Source: a bacterium
Lineage (GTDB): Bacteria; Myxococcota_A; Bradymonadia; Bradymonadales; Bradymonadaceae
Direction of reading: 5' to 3'
Assembly (NCBI GenBank): GCA_030427705.1
Contig: JAUIBR010000026.1
Coordinates: forward strand, 31,685 to 95,684
Length of the DNA: 64,000 bases
Below are positions 17,979 through 26,532 of this stretch, one piece after another. The translations under genes and the position numbers were made by a program. The notes under the pieces were generated by a model. It saw only the letters and a list, made by a program, of their open reading frames with translations, ran no database searches and was not told the DNA's origin. Numbering within the stretch: the first letter of the stretch is position 1; each line of letters begins with the position of its first letter.

Positions 17979-19126
17979 TAGCTTTCCTTCTTACGTTGCG
18001 GGCGAGGCAGATAGATGGTGAACGTCGTACCGCTGCCCGGCTGAGAGTGAATGTTTATCGCACCGTCGTGTGCCAGCACGATCTTCTTAACGATCGGGAG
18101 GCCCAGGCCGGTTCCTGTAGCTTTGCTGGTGAAGAAGAGGTCGAACGCCCGGAACTGCATCGCGGGCGTCATGCCTTCACCAGAGTCAGCGACGGCGATC
18201 TCGGTGCCGGAGGGTCTATCCGTCACCGTGAGGTCGATCGTGCCTGTGTCGCCCACCGCCTCGGCGGCGTTGGTCAAAAGGTTCAAGAGTGCTTGCTTGA
18301 GTCGGTCTGCATCGCAGTAGATCTCGTCCATGGCGTCTTCGGCGTGCACGCGAAAATCGATGTTCGCAGCCTCCATCGTCGGACCCAATGTTAAGGTGAT
18401 GCCTCGCAACAGGTCGCGCACGCTCTCCCATCCTGGGTGAATCTCAACCGGTTTGGCGAAGTCCATGATTTCCGAGGTCATGCTAGTAATGCGCTGAACT
18501 TCATTTCGCATCGCCCCGATGATGGCCCCGCTGGTGTCGTTCGCATCGGCACTCATCTTGCGCTCCAAGAGCGTGAGATTCAGCCCAATCGCGTTCAATG
18601 GATTTCGAATCTCATGGGCCAACCCGCTCGCAAGCGCCGCAGGAACTTTGAGCTTCATCGTCATCAGGTTGTCCCAATAGGATTGCAACATGATGGTGAG
18701 CTCAATATCGAGAATGCGGTTTACCGATTGCAGGTAGTCGTGGTGCGGGTCATCGAGTCGGTCGCAGTCCAAGATCACCACCGAAACATGCGACCGAATG
18801 ATGTTCATCGCCCCGAAGACGAAGTGGGGGAGCAAACCCACTTCGACATGACGTTTGCCAATGCGTTGGTGCCGCTTGAAGTAGGCTTGGTCATAGACAC
18901 CAGAGAACACGTCTTCGAGCCAGACATGGAGCGTCTTTCGAAGGCGTTCGACCTGTTCAGGACCTGAAAACACTGCCTTTGTGCGGGGGTTGGCGTTTAG
19001 TGCCTCGTAGAACGACTCGACGATCGCAGGAAACTCAGGCGTGACGCATGGTTGCAGCTCAATGATGCGTCGCGAGTCTTCCTCGGTGAAGTTCATGTAG
19101 TCGCGGATTTCGTCGAGAACCAGCAC
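17978..19126 (-). CDS. Globin-coupled sensor histidine kinase
   Basis: 382 residues from a GTG start. Residues 1-150 match the protoglobin/globin-coupled sensor fold: FYEALNANPRTKAVF, LRKTLHVWLEDVFSG, RIGKRHVEVGLLPHF. His93 (in KRHV) is the likely proximal haem ligand. HisKA follows with phosphoacceptor His171 in GLAHEIRNPLNAIG, then HATPase with NLLTNAAEAV, DSGEGM and GTGLGLPIVKK. No membrane segment, so a soluble sensor, plausibly of oxygen or another gas (inference). Partner regulator is the overlapping NtrC-type gene downstream. Confidence 0.9.
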   Translation of the reverse strand: MLVLDEIRDYMNFTEEDSRRIIELQPCVTPEFPAIVESFYEALNANPRTKAVFSGPEQVERLRKTLHVWLEDVFSGVYDQAYFKRHQRIGKRHVEVGLLPHFVFGAMNIIRSHVSVVILDCDRLDDPHHDYLQSVNRILDIELTIMLQSYWDNLMTMKLKVPAALASGLAHEIRNPLNAIGLNLTLLERKMSADANDTSGAIIGAMRNEVQRITSMTSEIMDFAKPVEIHPGWESVRDLLRGITLTLGPTMEAANIDFRVHAEDAMDEIYCDADRLKQALLNLLTNAAEAVGDTGTIDLTVTDRPSGTEIAVADSGEGMTPAMQFRAFDLFFTSKATGTGLGLPIVKKIVLAHDGAINIHSQPGSGTTFTIYLPRPQRKKES

Positions 19127-19185
19127 ACCAATACCTAATCTTAAACGGCAACCAAAGCACTCCTATGTTCAACATCCGTGCCATA

Positions 19186-19208
19186 CGCGAAAACACACGG
19201 GTTTCGCG
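19186..19208. promoter_or_regulatory. Dyad CGCGAAA-N9-TTTCGCG upstream of the histidine kinase
   Basis: Perfect 7-base arms about 60-80 bases upstream of the kinase start codon, in the gap after the TetR gene. No T-tract follows in the leftward direction, so an operator is more likely than a terminator. Confidence 0.4.
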
Positions 19209-19274
19209 GTGATCCATGATGATCTCCAGCTTAGCCCCGCGCAGATTTTTCGTCTAACTTAAATGTGGCGAAAT

Positions 19275-19910
19275 TTATGCGCCATGTGCGGCGTCATACT
19301 CGGCGCGGAACTTCTTCCAGACTTCAGGTTTGAAGTAGGGTTTGGCCATCTCGACTGCAAAATTCGCGTCGATCTCAACTCCGCCGTAGGAGTGTTTAAC
19401 CAGGGCAAGAATCAGGTAGGTGCCGTAGTAGAGCCAAGAACCGGTCTTGGACTCGACCGTCTCGAGCAGGTAGCCCTTTTGCGTCCAATATTCGAGTGTG
19501 GATGCGATGACCTTCAGCACGCGTTCCTGATAGGGAAGATACGCTTCGCGAATATCGGGTTCATCGAGCTCGCTGATGACCAGGAAGATCATTTTGGCGA
19601 GGTCTTTGTGCTTCTCCATGTAGTCGACGTAGAACGTGAAACACGCGGTAAGCGCTTCGACCGGTTGGTCCTTCATCTCGTCGAGCATGGTCTCGAGACC
19701 TTTGACCAGGCGTTGTGAGGTCAGCTCAATCGCCTCGATAAAGAGCTTTCGCTTACTGCCGAAGTAGCGGTATATCAACGCCTCGGTGATACCAGCCTCT
19801 TCGGAGATTCGCTTCGTGGTGGCGCCGTGATACGTCTCTTCAGCAAATACATGGATGGCACTACGCAGGATCTGCTTACGTCGTTCGTCTGCTGAAAGCC
19901 TTTTCGTCAC
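19275..19910 (-). CDS. TetR/AcrR family transcriptional regulator
   Basis: 211 residues from a GTG start. TetR HTH at the N-terminus: RRKQILRSAIHVFAEETYHG, TTKRISEEAGITEALIYRYF, then GSKRKLFIEA. The C-terminal ligand/dimer domain has no recognisable specificity. Divergent from a TonB-dependent receptor with a 47-base gap holding candidate operator dyads, so it probably controls that receptor and itself (inference). Confidence 0.93.
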   Translation of the reverse strand: MTKRLSADERRKQILRSAIHVFAEETYHGATTKRISEEAGITEALIYRYFGSKRKLFIEAIELTSQRLVKGLETMLDEMKDQPVEALTACFTFYVDYMEKHKDLAKMIFLVISELDEPDIREAYLPYQERVLKVIASTLEYWTQKGYLLETVESKTGSWLYYGTYLILALVKHSYGGVEIDANFAVEMAKPYFKPEVWKKFRAEYDAAHGA

Positions 19911-19927
19911 GGGTCAAACTCACGTTT

Positions 19928-19954
19928 AAGTGAACACTAACTTGGAGTTACTCC
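19928..19954. promoter_or_regulatory. Candidate TetR operator region
   Basis: Two dyads in the 47-base divergent gap: AAGT-N8-ACTT at 19928-19943 and GGAGT-T-ACTCC at 19944-19954. The second overlaps the ribosome binding site (GGAG) of the TonB receptor gene, so binding, or hairpin formation in the mRNA, would block it. Confidence 0.45.
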
Positions 19955-19957
19955 ACG

Positions 19958-22240
19958 ATGCCCGTAAACGCAACATCAGCAACCCATGTGAATTCGAAAG
20001 AATGGATTGGAACGCTCGTTTTTGTCGCGGCGTTTGCGGCTCCGATGGTCGCGTTTGGTCAGGCCGAGACGCCTGAAGAGACCATGGTGACGACCACGAC
20101 CCGTGCGCAGAAGCCGGTGATGGAAAGTGACCGCGCAACCACTGTGGTCGACCTCGAACAAATCAACCGTCATCAAGCCAAACGTGTTACCGACGCACTC
20201 GCCGAGCAGTCCGGAATGATACTTCAGGAGACCAATCGCGGTGCGGGTGCACTCATTATCCGCGGGCTGATTGGGCCAGAGAATATCTACTACTTTGACG
20301 GCGTTCGATTCAGCCAATCCACGTTTCGGACCGGGCCAAATCAATACCTCAACACCGTGGATGGATGGGCATTGCAGCGCATTGAAGTGCTGCGAGGGCC
20401 TGGCGGTGTGATGTTTGGCAGCGGTTCGATGGGCGGCGCTGTTTACATGCACCCGCATGATTTTGCGGATGAACCAGGCAATCACGCGGACGTGAAGTTT
20501 GCCGCGGAAACCGCGGATTCCACATGGGGAGGGGCGGTCGATGCGCGTGCCCGTTACGACACGTTTGTTGTCAACGTCGGTGGCTCGTTCCGACGTCACA
20601 GCGACCTGCGTCCGGGCCAGAATGGCGGTGAGGATATCGTTGCCGCGAATCTCGACGATGGGGATTTGGCTGGCAGTGATTTCAACGAGTTCTTTCCGAG
20701 AGCCGGTTTCGGCTTGGAGCTTTCCCCGAAATCCCGTTTTCGCTTCAACTACAACGGTGGTGCAGTGATCGACGCACCGCGCGCGGACCGCATCGGCGAC
20801 GGAGAATTTCGGCGGTACACCAACCGTGATGACCTTGTGTATCTCACCTACGAGCTGCGCGGTCTCAAGCCGATTCAAAGCTTGGATATCAATCTGTCGT
20901 ACCACCGTACCGATGAACGAATCGACCGGAAGAACTGTCCGACGGAGACATCTGGAGAGCTGGAGTTCGCTATCGATCCGGTAGCGTGTGCCCGCGAAGA
21001 GCCGGCAAGTCTCGAGCGAGCGCGGTTCACGCAGGACGTCGTTGAAACGCTCGGTTCAAGCGCGTCAGTCGAGGTGTTTTCGCCATTTTCTCGACTGCGC
21101 CTGAACGCTGGAAGTGATGTCTATGTGGATATGGTGGAGCTCTCGACACGGATCGACCGTCGGGCTCCAGATTTTGAGCCACAGGTCAGCGACCGGGGCA
21201 ATTTCGTTGAAGGCTCGCACTACATCACGTTTGGTGCGTTTCTTCGTGCGGAACAAACACCGCTCTCCATTGGAAATCACGAGCTCGTCGTCAGCCTTGG
21301 TGGCCGCATCGATACCTTTGCAGCGCATGCTCCAGACGTTGCCGACCAGATTGGAGACGTCGATTACACGCATACAGGTCTGACGGGCTCGGCGAGTTTG
21401 GCCTATCTGTATTCTGATATCTCGAATGTCTACGTGAGTTGGAATCAGGGCTTCCGCGCCCCCAACCTGCAGGAGACGACTGTATTGGGTGATACCGGCA
21501 ACAACTTTGAAGTGCCTAACGACGACTTGCTTCCCGAGGAGGCAAACACGTTTGAGCTTGGGCATAAGCTGCGGCTGACGGATATCGCCAAGGCCGAGTT
21601 TGCCGCGTTTGGAACGTTCTTCTCGAACCGAATCACACGCGAAGAGACGCAGTGGGAAGGCCAGACTTCGATTGACGGAAAGCCCGTTGTTCACCGGGTG
21701 AATCGTGACACGGCCTACAACTACGGTGCGGAGTTTTCGGCATCGACGTTCCCCATTTTCGATACGCTTGTGTATGGCAACGTCAGCTATATCGACGGCG
21801 CTGTGGAGGCCGCAGACGAAGATGATACGTTTGACGAAGGACCGCTGCATGGCCTGTTTGGGGATGATGGCACCAATTACGAGAACCCTCGACGATTGCC
21901 GCCGATCCAGTGGGTCGGAGGAGTTCGTTGGTCGCGCTGGGGAAGCTATGTCGACCTCAGCGCGCATGGACACGGTGCACAATCGAAACTCAGCCCAGGC
22001 GATCGGTCCGATCTTCGTATCTGCGAATCACGCCCTGGGGTGCTTTATGACGAAGAAGGGCAAGACTGTCCGGGCTCGGAGGCGTGGGTCACGCTCAATC
22101 TTCGGGGTGGTTATTCTTGGCAGAAGTTCAGCGCTGACCTGGCGCTGGAAAACCTCTTGGATCAACGCTATCGCCCACATGGCTCCGGGTTCCTCGCCCC
22201 GGGATTCAATGCCATGTTGACGTTGTCGTACTCCGAGTAG
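19958..22240 (+). CDS. TonB-dependent outer-membrane receptor
   Basis: 760 residues. Signal peptide through AFG-QA, a TonB-box-like ETMVTTTTR, a plug domain (RVTDALAEQSGMILQETNRG; VEVLRGPGG-like IEVLRGPGGVMFGSGSMGGA) and a 22-strand barrel region with YVSWNQGFRAPNLQE and ELGHKLR. The C-terminus ends LTLSYSE instead of the usual aromatic residue. Family members import siderophores, haem, cobalamin or nickel; nothing here fixes the substrate. GGAG lies 10 bases before the ATG. Likely controlled by the divergent TetR gene. Confidence 0.93.
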   Translation: MPVNATSATHVNSKEWIGTLVFVAAFAAPMVAFGQAETPEETMVTTTTRAQKPVMESDRATTVVDLEQINRHQAKRVTDALAEQSGMILQETNRGAGALIIRGLIGPENIYYFDGVRFSQSTFRTGPNQYLNTVDGWALQRIEVLRGPGGVMFGSGSMGGAVYMHPHDFADEPGNHADVKFAAETADSTWGGAVDARARYDTFVVNVGGSFRRHSDLRPGQNGGEDIVAANLDDGDLAGSDFNEFFPRAGFGLELSPKSRFRFNYNGGAVIDAPRADRIGDGEFRRYTNRDDLVYLTYELRGLKPIQSLDINLSYHRTDERIDRKNCPTETSGELEFAIDPVACAREEPASLERARFTQDVVETLGSSASVEVFSPFSRLRLNAGSDVYVDMVELSTRIDRRAPDFEPQVSDRGNFVEGSHYITFGAFLRAEQTPLSIGNHELVVSLGGRIDTFAAHAPDVADQIGDVDYTHTGLTGSASLAYLYSDISNVYVSWNQGFRAPNLQETTVLGDTGNNFEVPNDDLLPEEANTFELGHKLRLTDIAKAEFAAFGTFFSNRITREETQWEGQTSIDGKPVVHRVNRDTAYNYGAEFSASTFPIFDTLVYGNVSYIDGAVEAADEDDTFDEGPLHGLFGDDGTNYENPRRLPPIQWVGGVRWSRWGSYVDLSAHGHGAQSKLSPGDRSDLRICESRPGVLYDEEGQDCPGSEAWVTLNLRGGYSWQKFSADLALENLLDQRYRPHGSGFLAPGFNAMLTLSYSE

Positions 22241-22280
22241 CGTTCGTACTTGCCACAAGTCACCTAAATCCCTCAAAATA

Positions 22281-22327
22281 CGGTTCCAGAACACACTTAA
22301 GTCTTTTTAGACGTAGTATTGGAACCG
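22281..22327 (+). promoter_or_regulatory. Nested stem-loop ending at the kinase start codon
   Basis: Outer arms CGGTTCCA (22281-22288) and TGGAACCG (22320-22327) pair perfectly; an inner hairpin GTCT-TTTT-AGAC lies between. The right arm covers the only ribosome-site-like sequence and stops at the ATG at 22328, so folding would hide the start. It might instead act as an operator or as terminator of the TonB gene. Confidence 0.5.
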
Positions 22328-24127
22328 ATGACGGTACCCCTACCGCAACCCGGTGAGCTCTTCGAAGGGCGCTACCGGATCGAGAAGCAGGTTGGAGAAG
22401 GCGGCTTCTCCAAGGTGTTCTCTGCAATGGACGAGCATCAGGGGATAGTCGTCGCGCTCAAGATTCTGACGCCGCTAGACCAGGTGGAAGGCGCTCGACA
22501 GGGAGCTTCTGCCAAAGAGCTCGCCGACCGATTCTTGCGCGAAGCGCGCATCCTGTCGTCACTTCGAAATCCGCATTCCATCATCATGTACGACCATGGT
22601 CACTCGCAGAGCGGTCACTTGTTCATGGTGTTTGAGTACATCAAGGGATTTAGCGTCTTCGAGATGATTCGCGACCACGGTGCGCAGACGCCGGAAGCCA
22701 TCGCGCATGTTTTGGAAGGAACGCTGAAGTCGCTGCAAGATGCGCACTCGCAAGGGTTGCTCCACCGCGATATCAAACCCAATAACCTGATGTTGGCCGA
22801 GCAATCAGGCGGCACGGTTTTGAAGGTATTGGATTTCGGGATCGCCAAGGCCTATGGCGACGCCGCTGGTGTGACGCCCGGCAACGACCTGACCGCAGCC
22901 GGCGTTCTGGTCGGGACACCACGCTACATGCCGCCCGAGCAGCTGAAAGGCGAGGCGGTCGGACCTGCTGGCGATATTTACAGCTTGGGTGTGGTCGCCA
23001 TCGAAATGGCCACCGGCAAGAAGGCTATCAAGGGGCGTGACCGCATGCAGGTCATCACCCAACAGCTCTCCCCACATTCGCTCAAGATACCAACTGAGAT
23101 TCAGATGCCTGTGCGGCTGCGCCATATCATCGAGAAGATGCTGGCTAAGAATCCACGTGTTCGGTACTCGAGCGCGGGTGAGATTCTGCGCGATCTAACG
23201 ATCTGGAACACAGACCAGCCGTTGACCGCACCCGGAGGAGCGACGGAGCCGCTGCCCACAAATCTCGCAAAGCTCGGCGTTGCGGATCACGACGACAAGA
23301 CGTTCGTGACCACCGTAAAGCAGGCTGAACTTGAGGCTGCTGCGCAAGACGGCGCGACTGTGCTTCAAACAGTCAATGTGGCGGAGCTGGACAAGATTGC
23401 GGCCGCCGCCAGAGCGAAGCCCGATACGGACCGAACCTTCGCTGATCCAAATGTCGCAGCTCAACTAGCGCAAGAGTTAGAGCCGACGAACGAGCAGAAC
23501 GTGCTCAAGGCACCCAGCAATTGGCCTCCACCACGTACGGGCGGTCAGGGTAACGAGAACGAGACTGTCGTTGACCGGAGCGGACCACTGCCCACCGTCG
23601 ACGGCAGTGGAATGATGCCGGCTGCCGACCGCAGTCAACCTTTCGCCGCTGACCAAAGTGGTAATATCCCTACGGTCGAGAAGCCAAAACCCAACCTGCC
23701 AAACAACTTTCAGAATCCGGCGCATTCTCCCGCTGGTTTGGGCGGTGGTGTTCCGCCAGCGGGGTTCGGCACGGGTGAACATGCCGCGCAGAGCCGGCAG
23801 GGCGAGGTGTGGGATACGAGTGGTCATGCCTCACTCAGTGCACGACAACAGTTTCAAGCGCCCGTCATTCAGAGTGCGTTTGAGCTGACGACCCCACAGA
23901 AAGCGATTCTTGCCGTATCGTTCTTCATCCCAGGCGTGGCCCATCTGGCGTTTGGACAGACGAAGAAGGGCGGGATTCTCTTGCTCGCTATCTTCCTCAC
24001 TTTCGGCATCATCTACGTCGTGTCGCTCGCCGTCGTGTTTGACGCGTACCTGTGTCTGCGCGCCAAACAGAAACGCGAAGTCGGCGACTTTGAGCTCTTC
24101 CCGGACTACAAAGACTTCTTCAGCTAG
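22328..24127 (+). CDS. Ser/Thr protein kinase with C-terminal TM2-like membrane segments
   Basis: 599 residues from the ATG; a TTG three codons earlier is possible. Kinase domain 10-290 with GEGGFSKVF, VALKIL, HRDIKPNN, DFGIAKAYG and GTPRYMPPEQ, all intact. A long low-complexity linker (about 300-510) contains repeated Asp/Thr phrases such as ATVLQTVNVAEL and TVVDRSGPLPTV that could be autophosphorylation or FHA-binding sites. The last 80 residues hold two hydrophobic segments (AILAVSFFIPGVAHLAFGQ; GGILLLAIFLTFGIIYVVSL) like a TM2 unit, tethering it to the inner membrane. Substrates unknown. Confidence 0.9.
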   Translation: MTVPLPQPGELFEGRYRIEKQVGEGGFSKVFSAMDEHQGIVVALKILTPLDQVEGARQGASAKELADRFLREARILSSLRNPHSIIMYDHGHSQSGHLFMVFEYIKGFSVFEMIRDHGAQTPEAIAHVLEGTLKSLQDAHSQGLLHRDIKPNNLMLAEQSGGTVLKVLDFGIAKAYGDAAGVTPGNDLTAAGVLVGTPRYMPPEQLKGEAVGPAGDIYSLGVVAIEMATGKKAIKGRDRMQVITQQLSPHSLKIPTEIQMPVRLRHIIEKMLAKNPRVRYSSAGEILRDLTIWNTDQPLTAPGGATEPLPTNLAKLGVADHDDKTFVTTVKQAELEAAAQDGATVLQTVNVAELDKIAAAARAKPDTDRTFADPNVAAQLAQELEPTNEQNVLKAPSNWPPPRTGGQGNENETVVDRSGPLPTVDGSGMMPAADRSQPFAADQSGNIPTVEKPKPNLPNNFQNPAHSPAGLGGGVPPAGFGTGEHAAQSRQGEVWDTSGHASLSARQQFQAPVIQSAFELTTPQKAILAVSFFIPGVAHLAFGQTKKGGILLLAIFLTFGIIYVVSLAVVFDAYLCLRAKQKREVGDFELFPDYKDFFS

Positions 24128-24542
24128 TCCCTAGCCTCAAAAAATGGGCATTTAGGAGCTGCGGCAGACGGTCGTAGGCCTCGCCACGCAATCCCCAGAG
24201 CGCATTTGCGACGCGTTCCTCGTAGTGCGAGGTGCTCAACGCCACATTTTGTGGGGGTAAGAAGTCTGACATCGAGTCCTGGGCCAGGTCGTCGTTTACA
24301 ACCAATGTCGTCGATGCAAACGGCGCAGGCGCCATCGCCATCAATTGGTGGCGCAAGAATTCAGCGGCTTCCCATGCCTTCTCTGGGTCTCCGTGGAAGG
24401 AGCTAAATCCGACCACGACCAATCCACGCAACGGGTTGTAGACAAGATGCCCAATTACTTCACCATCGAACTCGTCTTCGACGCGGTATACCTGGAAATG
24501 CGGGCTGGCTTGCAAGATTCTGGAACGGCTCTTTATCAACAT
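24120..24542 (-). CDS. Hypothetical protein, 140 residues
   Basis: The second ATG is chosen since GGAGG lies 5 bases before it. Soluble alpha/beta protein: FQVYRVEDEFDGEVIGHLVY, then a helix EKAWEAAEFLRHQLMAM, then STTLVVNDDLAQ. The pattern slightly recalls STAS or SpoIIAA-like folds but I cannot assign it. Overlaps the convergent kinase gene by 8 bases at the 3' end. Confidence 0.7.
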   Translation of the reverse strand: MLIKSRSRILQASPHFQVYRVEDEFDGEVIGHLVYNPLRGLVVVGFSSFHGDPEKAWEAAEFLRHQLMAMAPAPFASTTLVVNDDLAQDSMSDFLPPQNVALSTSHYEERVANALWGLRGEAYDRLPQLLNAHFLRLGTS

Positions 24543-24647
24543 AATATCCTCCATGTTGGACCCGTTATCGAACGCATGGAGAATTCGTTGCCGATTTTTT
24601 TGGGAAAGCTGGATTCCTCAGAAGTTCAAAACTTTACGTAGCCGTCC

Positions 24648-24661
24648 CGACATACATGTCG
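24648..24661. promoter_or_regulatory. Dyad CGACAT-AC-ATGTCG, possible enhancer site
   Basis: Perfect 6-base arms with a 2-base spacer, 126-139 bases upstream of the inferred start of the sigma-54 promoter below. That is the usual distance for an activator-binding upstream site. Confidence 0.4.
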
Positions 24662-24759
24662 TGATCCGGAGTCTCGAATACAGGCAAATCGAGGACTTTC
24701 ACAGCGGGGTGTTGTTCAAGTGTTTGTTTATAAAGGGTTTTGCGAAATTGTGCGCAGTG

Positions 24760-24776
24760 TTGGCACATGAACTGCA
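24760..24776 (+). promoter_or_regulatory. Sigma-54 (-24/-12) promoter
   Basis: TTGGCACATGAACTGCA matches the consensus YTGGCACGRNNNTTGCW with invariant GG and GC exactly 12 bases apart; the mismatches are A for G at position 8 and C for the first T of TTGC. It lies in an intergenic region with no coding gene downstream, and the inferred transcript start is about 24787. Confidence 0.6.
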
Positions 24777-24786
24777 AAGTTGTTGG

Positions 24787-24870
24787 TCACCCAGAGGGAG
24801 GCCATTCCCCAACTGTCCAGAGCGCTTCCTCGAGAATACGGACGTCAAGATGACGTCCGTGTTCGTTTCT
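24787..24870 (+). ncRNA. Candidate sigma-54-dependent small RNA
   Basis: About 85 bases between the sigma-54 promoter start and a terminator-like hairpin. It contains a small GGGA-N6-TCCC hairpin near the 5' end, a single-stranded middle, and the terminal hairpin. No ORF longer than eight codons is present. Prediction from sequence alone. Confidence 0.45.
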
Positions 24871-24872
24871 TG
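24838..24872 (+). terminator. Rho-independent terminator-like hairpin
   Basis: Perfect 10-base stem ACGGACGTCA / TGACGTCCGT with a 3-base loop (AGA), followed by the T-rich GTTCGTTTCTT. The T-tract is interrupted, so strength is uncertain. Confidence 0.55.
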
Positions 24873-24874
24873 TT

Positions 24875-25270
24875 GAGTTCGCTTCGCTCACGGCTTTTAA
24901 GCTCGCTATCGCTCGCGGCGGACGAGCTCGCTTTCGCTCGCGGCGGACGAGCTCGCTATCGCTCGCGGCGATCAAGTTCGCTTCGCTCACGGCTGCCGCG
25001 CCGCAAGGCGCTCAAAAGCCGCGCCGCAGGCGCTCACAAGGCGCTCGTTGGCCGCGCCGCAGGCGCTCAAAAGCCGCGCCGCAGGCGCTAGTTGGCCGCG
25101 CCGCAGGCGCTCAAAAGCCGCGCCGCAGGCGCTCGTTCGCCGCGCCGCAGGCGCTTGTTGGCCGCGCCGCAGGCGCTCAAAAGCCGCGCCGTAAGGCGCT
25201 CGTTCGCCGCGCCGCAGGCGCTCAAAAGCCGCGCCGCAGGCGCTTGTTCGCCGCGCCGCAGGCGCTCACA
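24875..25270. repeat. Array of GCGCCGCAGGCGC and CGCTTTCGCTCG repeats
   Basis: Left part: four to five units of the form GAGCTCGCTATCGCTCGCGG. Right part: about fourteen units alternating GCCGCGCCGCAGGCGCTCAA with GTTGGCCGCGCCGCAGGCGC. Each core GCGCC-GCA-GGCGC is a hairpin. Occupies most of the 895-base gap between genes; ORFs across it are artefacts. Confidence 0.85.
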
Positions 25271-25345
25271 CGGTGCACAAAATTTGCGCAGTTGCGCGAA
25301 TTTGGAGATACTTTTTGTAGATGAGGTCGAAAGGTCTCACTGGTG

Positions 25346-25409
25346 GTGAGAATGAATAGTCCCATGCGGCAGTGTCGCATGGGATTGTTTGATCTAGTAT
25401 TATTCTCAC
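25346..25409. promoter_or_regulatory. Nested inverted repeats upstream of LamG-like lipoprotein
   Basis: Inner hairpin TCCCATGCG-N7-CGCATGGGA (25360-25384) followed by TTGTTTG, enclosed by outer arms GTGAGAAT (25346-25353) and ATTCTCAC (25402-25409). The inner part could terminate transcription entering from the repeat array; the whole could be a regulated leader of the gene starting at 25438. Confidence 0.5.
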
Positions 25410-25437
25410 TACACGCACAAACAACGTTAAGGTCGAT

Positions 25438-26532
25438 GTGTTGAACTCTCGTCTGCTCGCCAGCGTATTGCTTGTTTTGGGGTCTATCAGTTGTGTCGAG
25501 TCCGCGCCGTCTTCGGGCTCACCAAACAACGGCAACAACGCCAACAACCTCAACAATACGAACAACGTCAACAACACGAATAACGTCAACAACGTTAACA
25601 ACGCGAACAACAGCAACAACTCCAACAACACGACCAATAACGCTAACAACCTGCAGTGCCTCGATACCGAGACAGCCACCCCTCAAGGTTGCATCCCGTA
25701 TGATCAGGCGTATGTGGACGGCGATGTGCGAGTCCCATTGGGAGGCACGACCCGGTTTCGCATCAACCTCGCTGACGGTGTGTTCTGTCCGGCCCCGGAG
25801 TTCATAGACTCGGGCCCCTACAGCATCGACCTTACGGATGGTGAGTTCATCCTGGCGGCGCCAAATGGTCCCGGCGTCGACGAGATCGGCTTGCGCTGCG
25901 GAAGCTTCGACTTCACACAGAAGGTCTATGCCTTGCCGTCCACCGACGCGGATAACCTGAGCTTCTGGTTTCTGGGGAGTGAAAAGGAAACATCAGGCGG
26001 TCGGACGACGTTGAAGAATATTGGGGCCGCCAACGACGCCATCATTAACACAAGGTTCACCACAACCATCGGTGGTCACGAGGCGGTGCGGTTGACGAAT
26101 GATGTCACCGTCGGCCTAAATCCGATCTTTTCGACCGACAGGTTTAGCATCTTCACCGTGTTTAGGATCGTGCCGTCGGGCATGGAGAGTCCATATACCC
26201 TGCTCACGGGCGTGGATAGCCTGATTGGGGTTTCACGAAACGGCGCGAAGGTCCAAACGCCACAATGGGATCGTGATTATACGTTGACCGGTTTCAACCC
26301 GTACGATGTCGCGTTGTTAGGGATCCAGCAAACGACGGCGAATGGCATCGATATTCACCACAACGACAGCGTAGTGGGCTCGAATGTGAACTATGGTGCG
26401 GTCGACTTTAGCCTCTTGGGCTCGACAGACCAGGGCGCGGTGCTTGAGCTCGCAGAGTTCATCGCCATATCTGGAAATGAAGACCCCGAGCCAGCTTTGA
26501 ACTATCTGCGCGGAAAGTACGGCTTCTTCTAG
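25438..26532 (+). CDS. Asn-rich-linker lipoprotein with LamG/concanavalin-like domain
   Basis: 364 residues from a GTG start with AAGG 5 bases upstream. Lipobox near residue 20 (LGSISC), NNxNN spacer about residues 30-72, a short Cys-containing beta region, then a jelly-roll-like domain (RFSIFTVFRIVPSG; LELAEFIAISGN) ending in YLRGKYGFF, a pattern seen at the end of secreted LamG-type proteins. Probably surface-exposed with a binding role. 4-base convergent overlap with the E2 gene. Confidence 0.8.
   Translation: MLNSRLLASVLLVLGSISCVESAPSSGSPNNGNNANNLNNTNNVNNTNNVNNVNNANNSNNSNNTTNNANNLQCLDTETATPQGCIPYDQAYVDGDVRVPLGGTTRFRINLADGVFCPAPEFIDSGPYSIDLTDGEFILAAPNGPGVDEIGLRCGSFDFTQKVYALPSTDADNLSFWFLGSEKETSGGRTTLKNIGAANDAIINTRFTTTIGGHEAVRLTNDVTVGLNPIFSTDRFSIFTVFRIVPSGMESPYTLLTGVDSLIGVSRNGAKVQTPQWDRDYTLTGFNPYDVALLGIQQTTANGIDIHHNDSVVGSNVNYGAVDFSLLGSTDQGAVLELAEFIAISGNEDPEPALNYLRGKYGFF

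Noticed and set aside
24780..25349. Open frames across the GCGCCGCAGGCGC array
   Set aside because: Repeat-derived low-complexity translation (AAGAQKPRRRR-like) without gene features.
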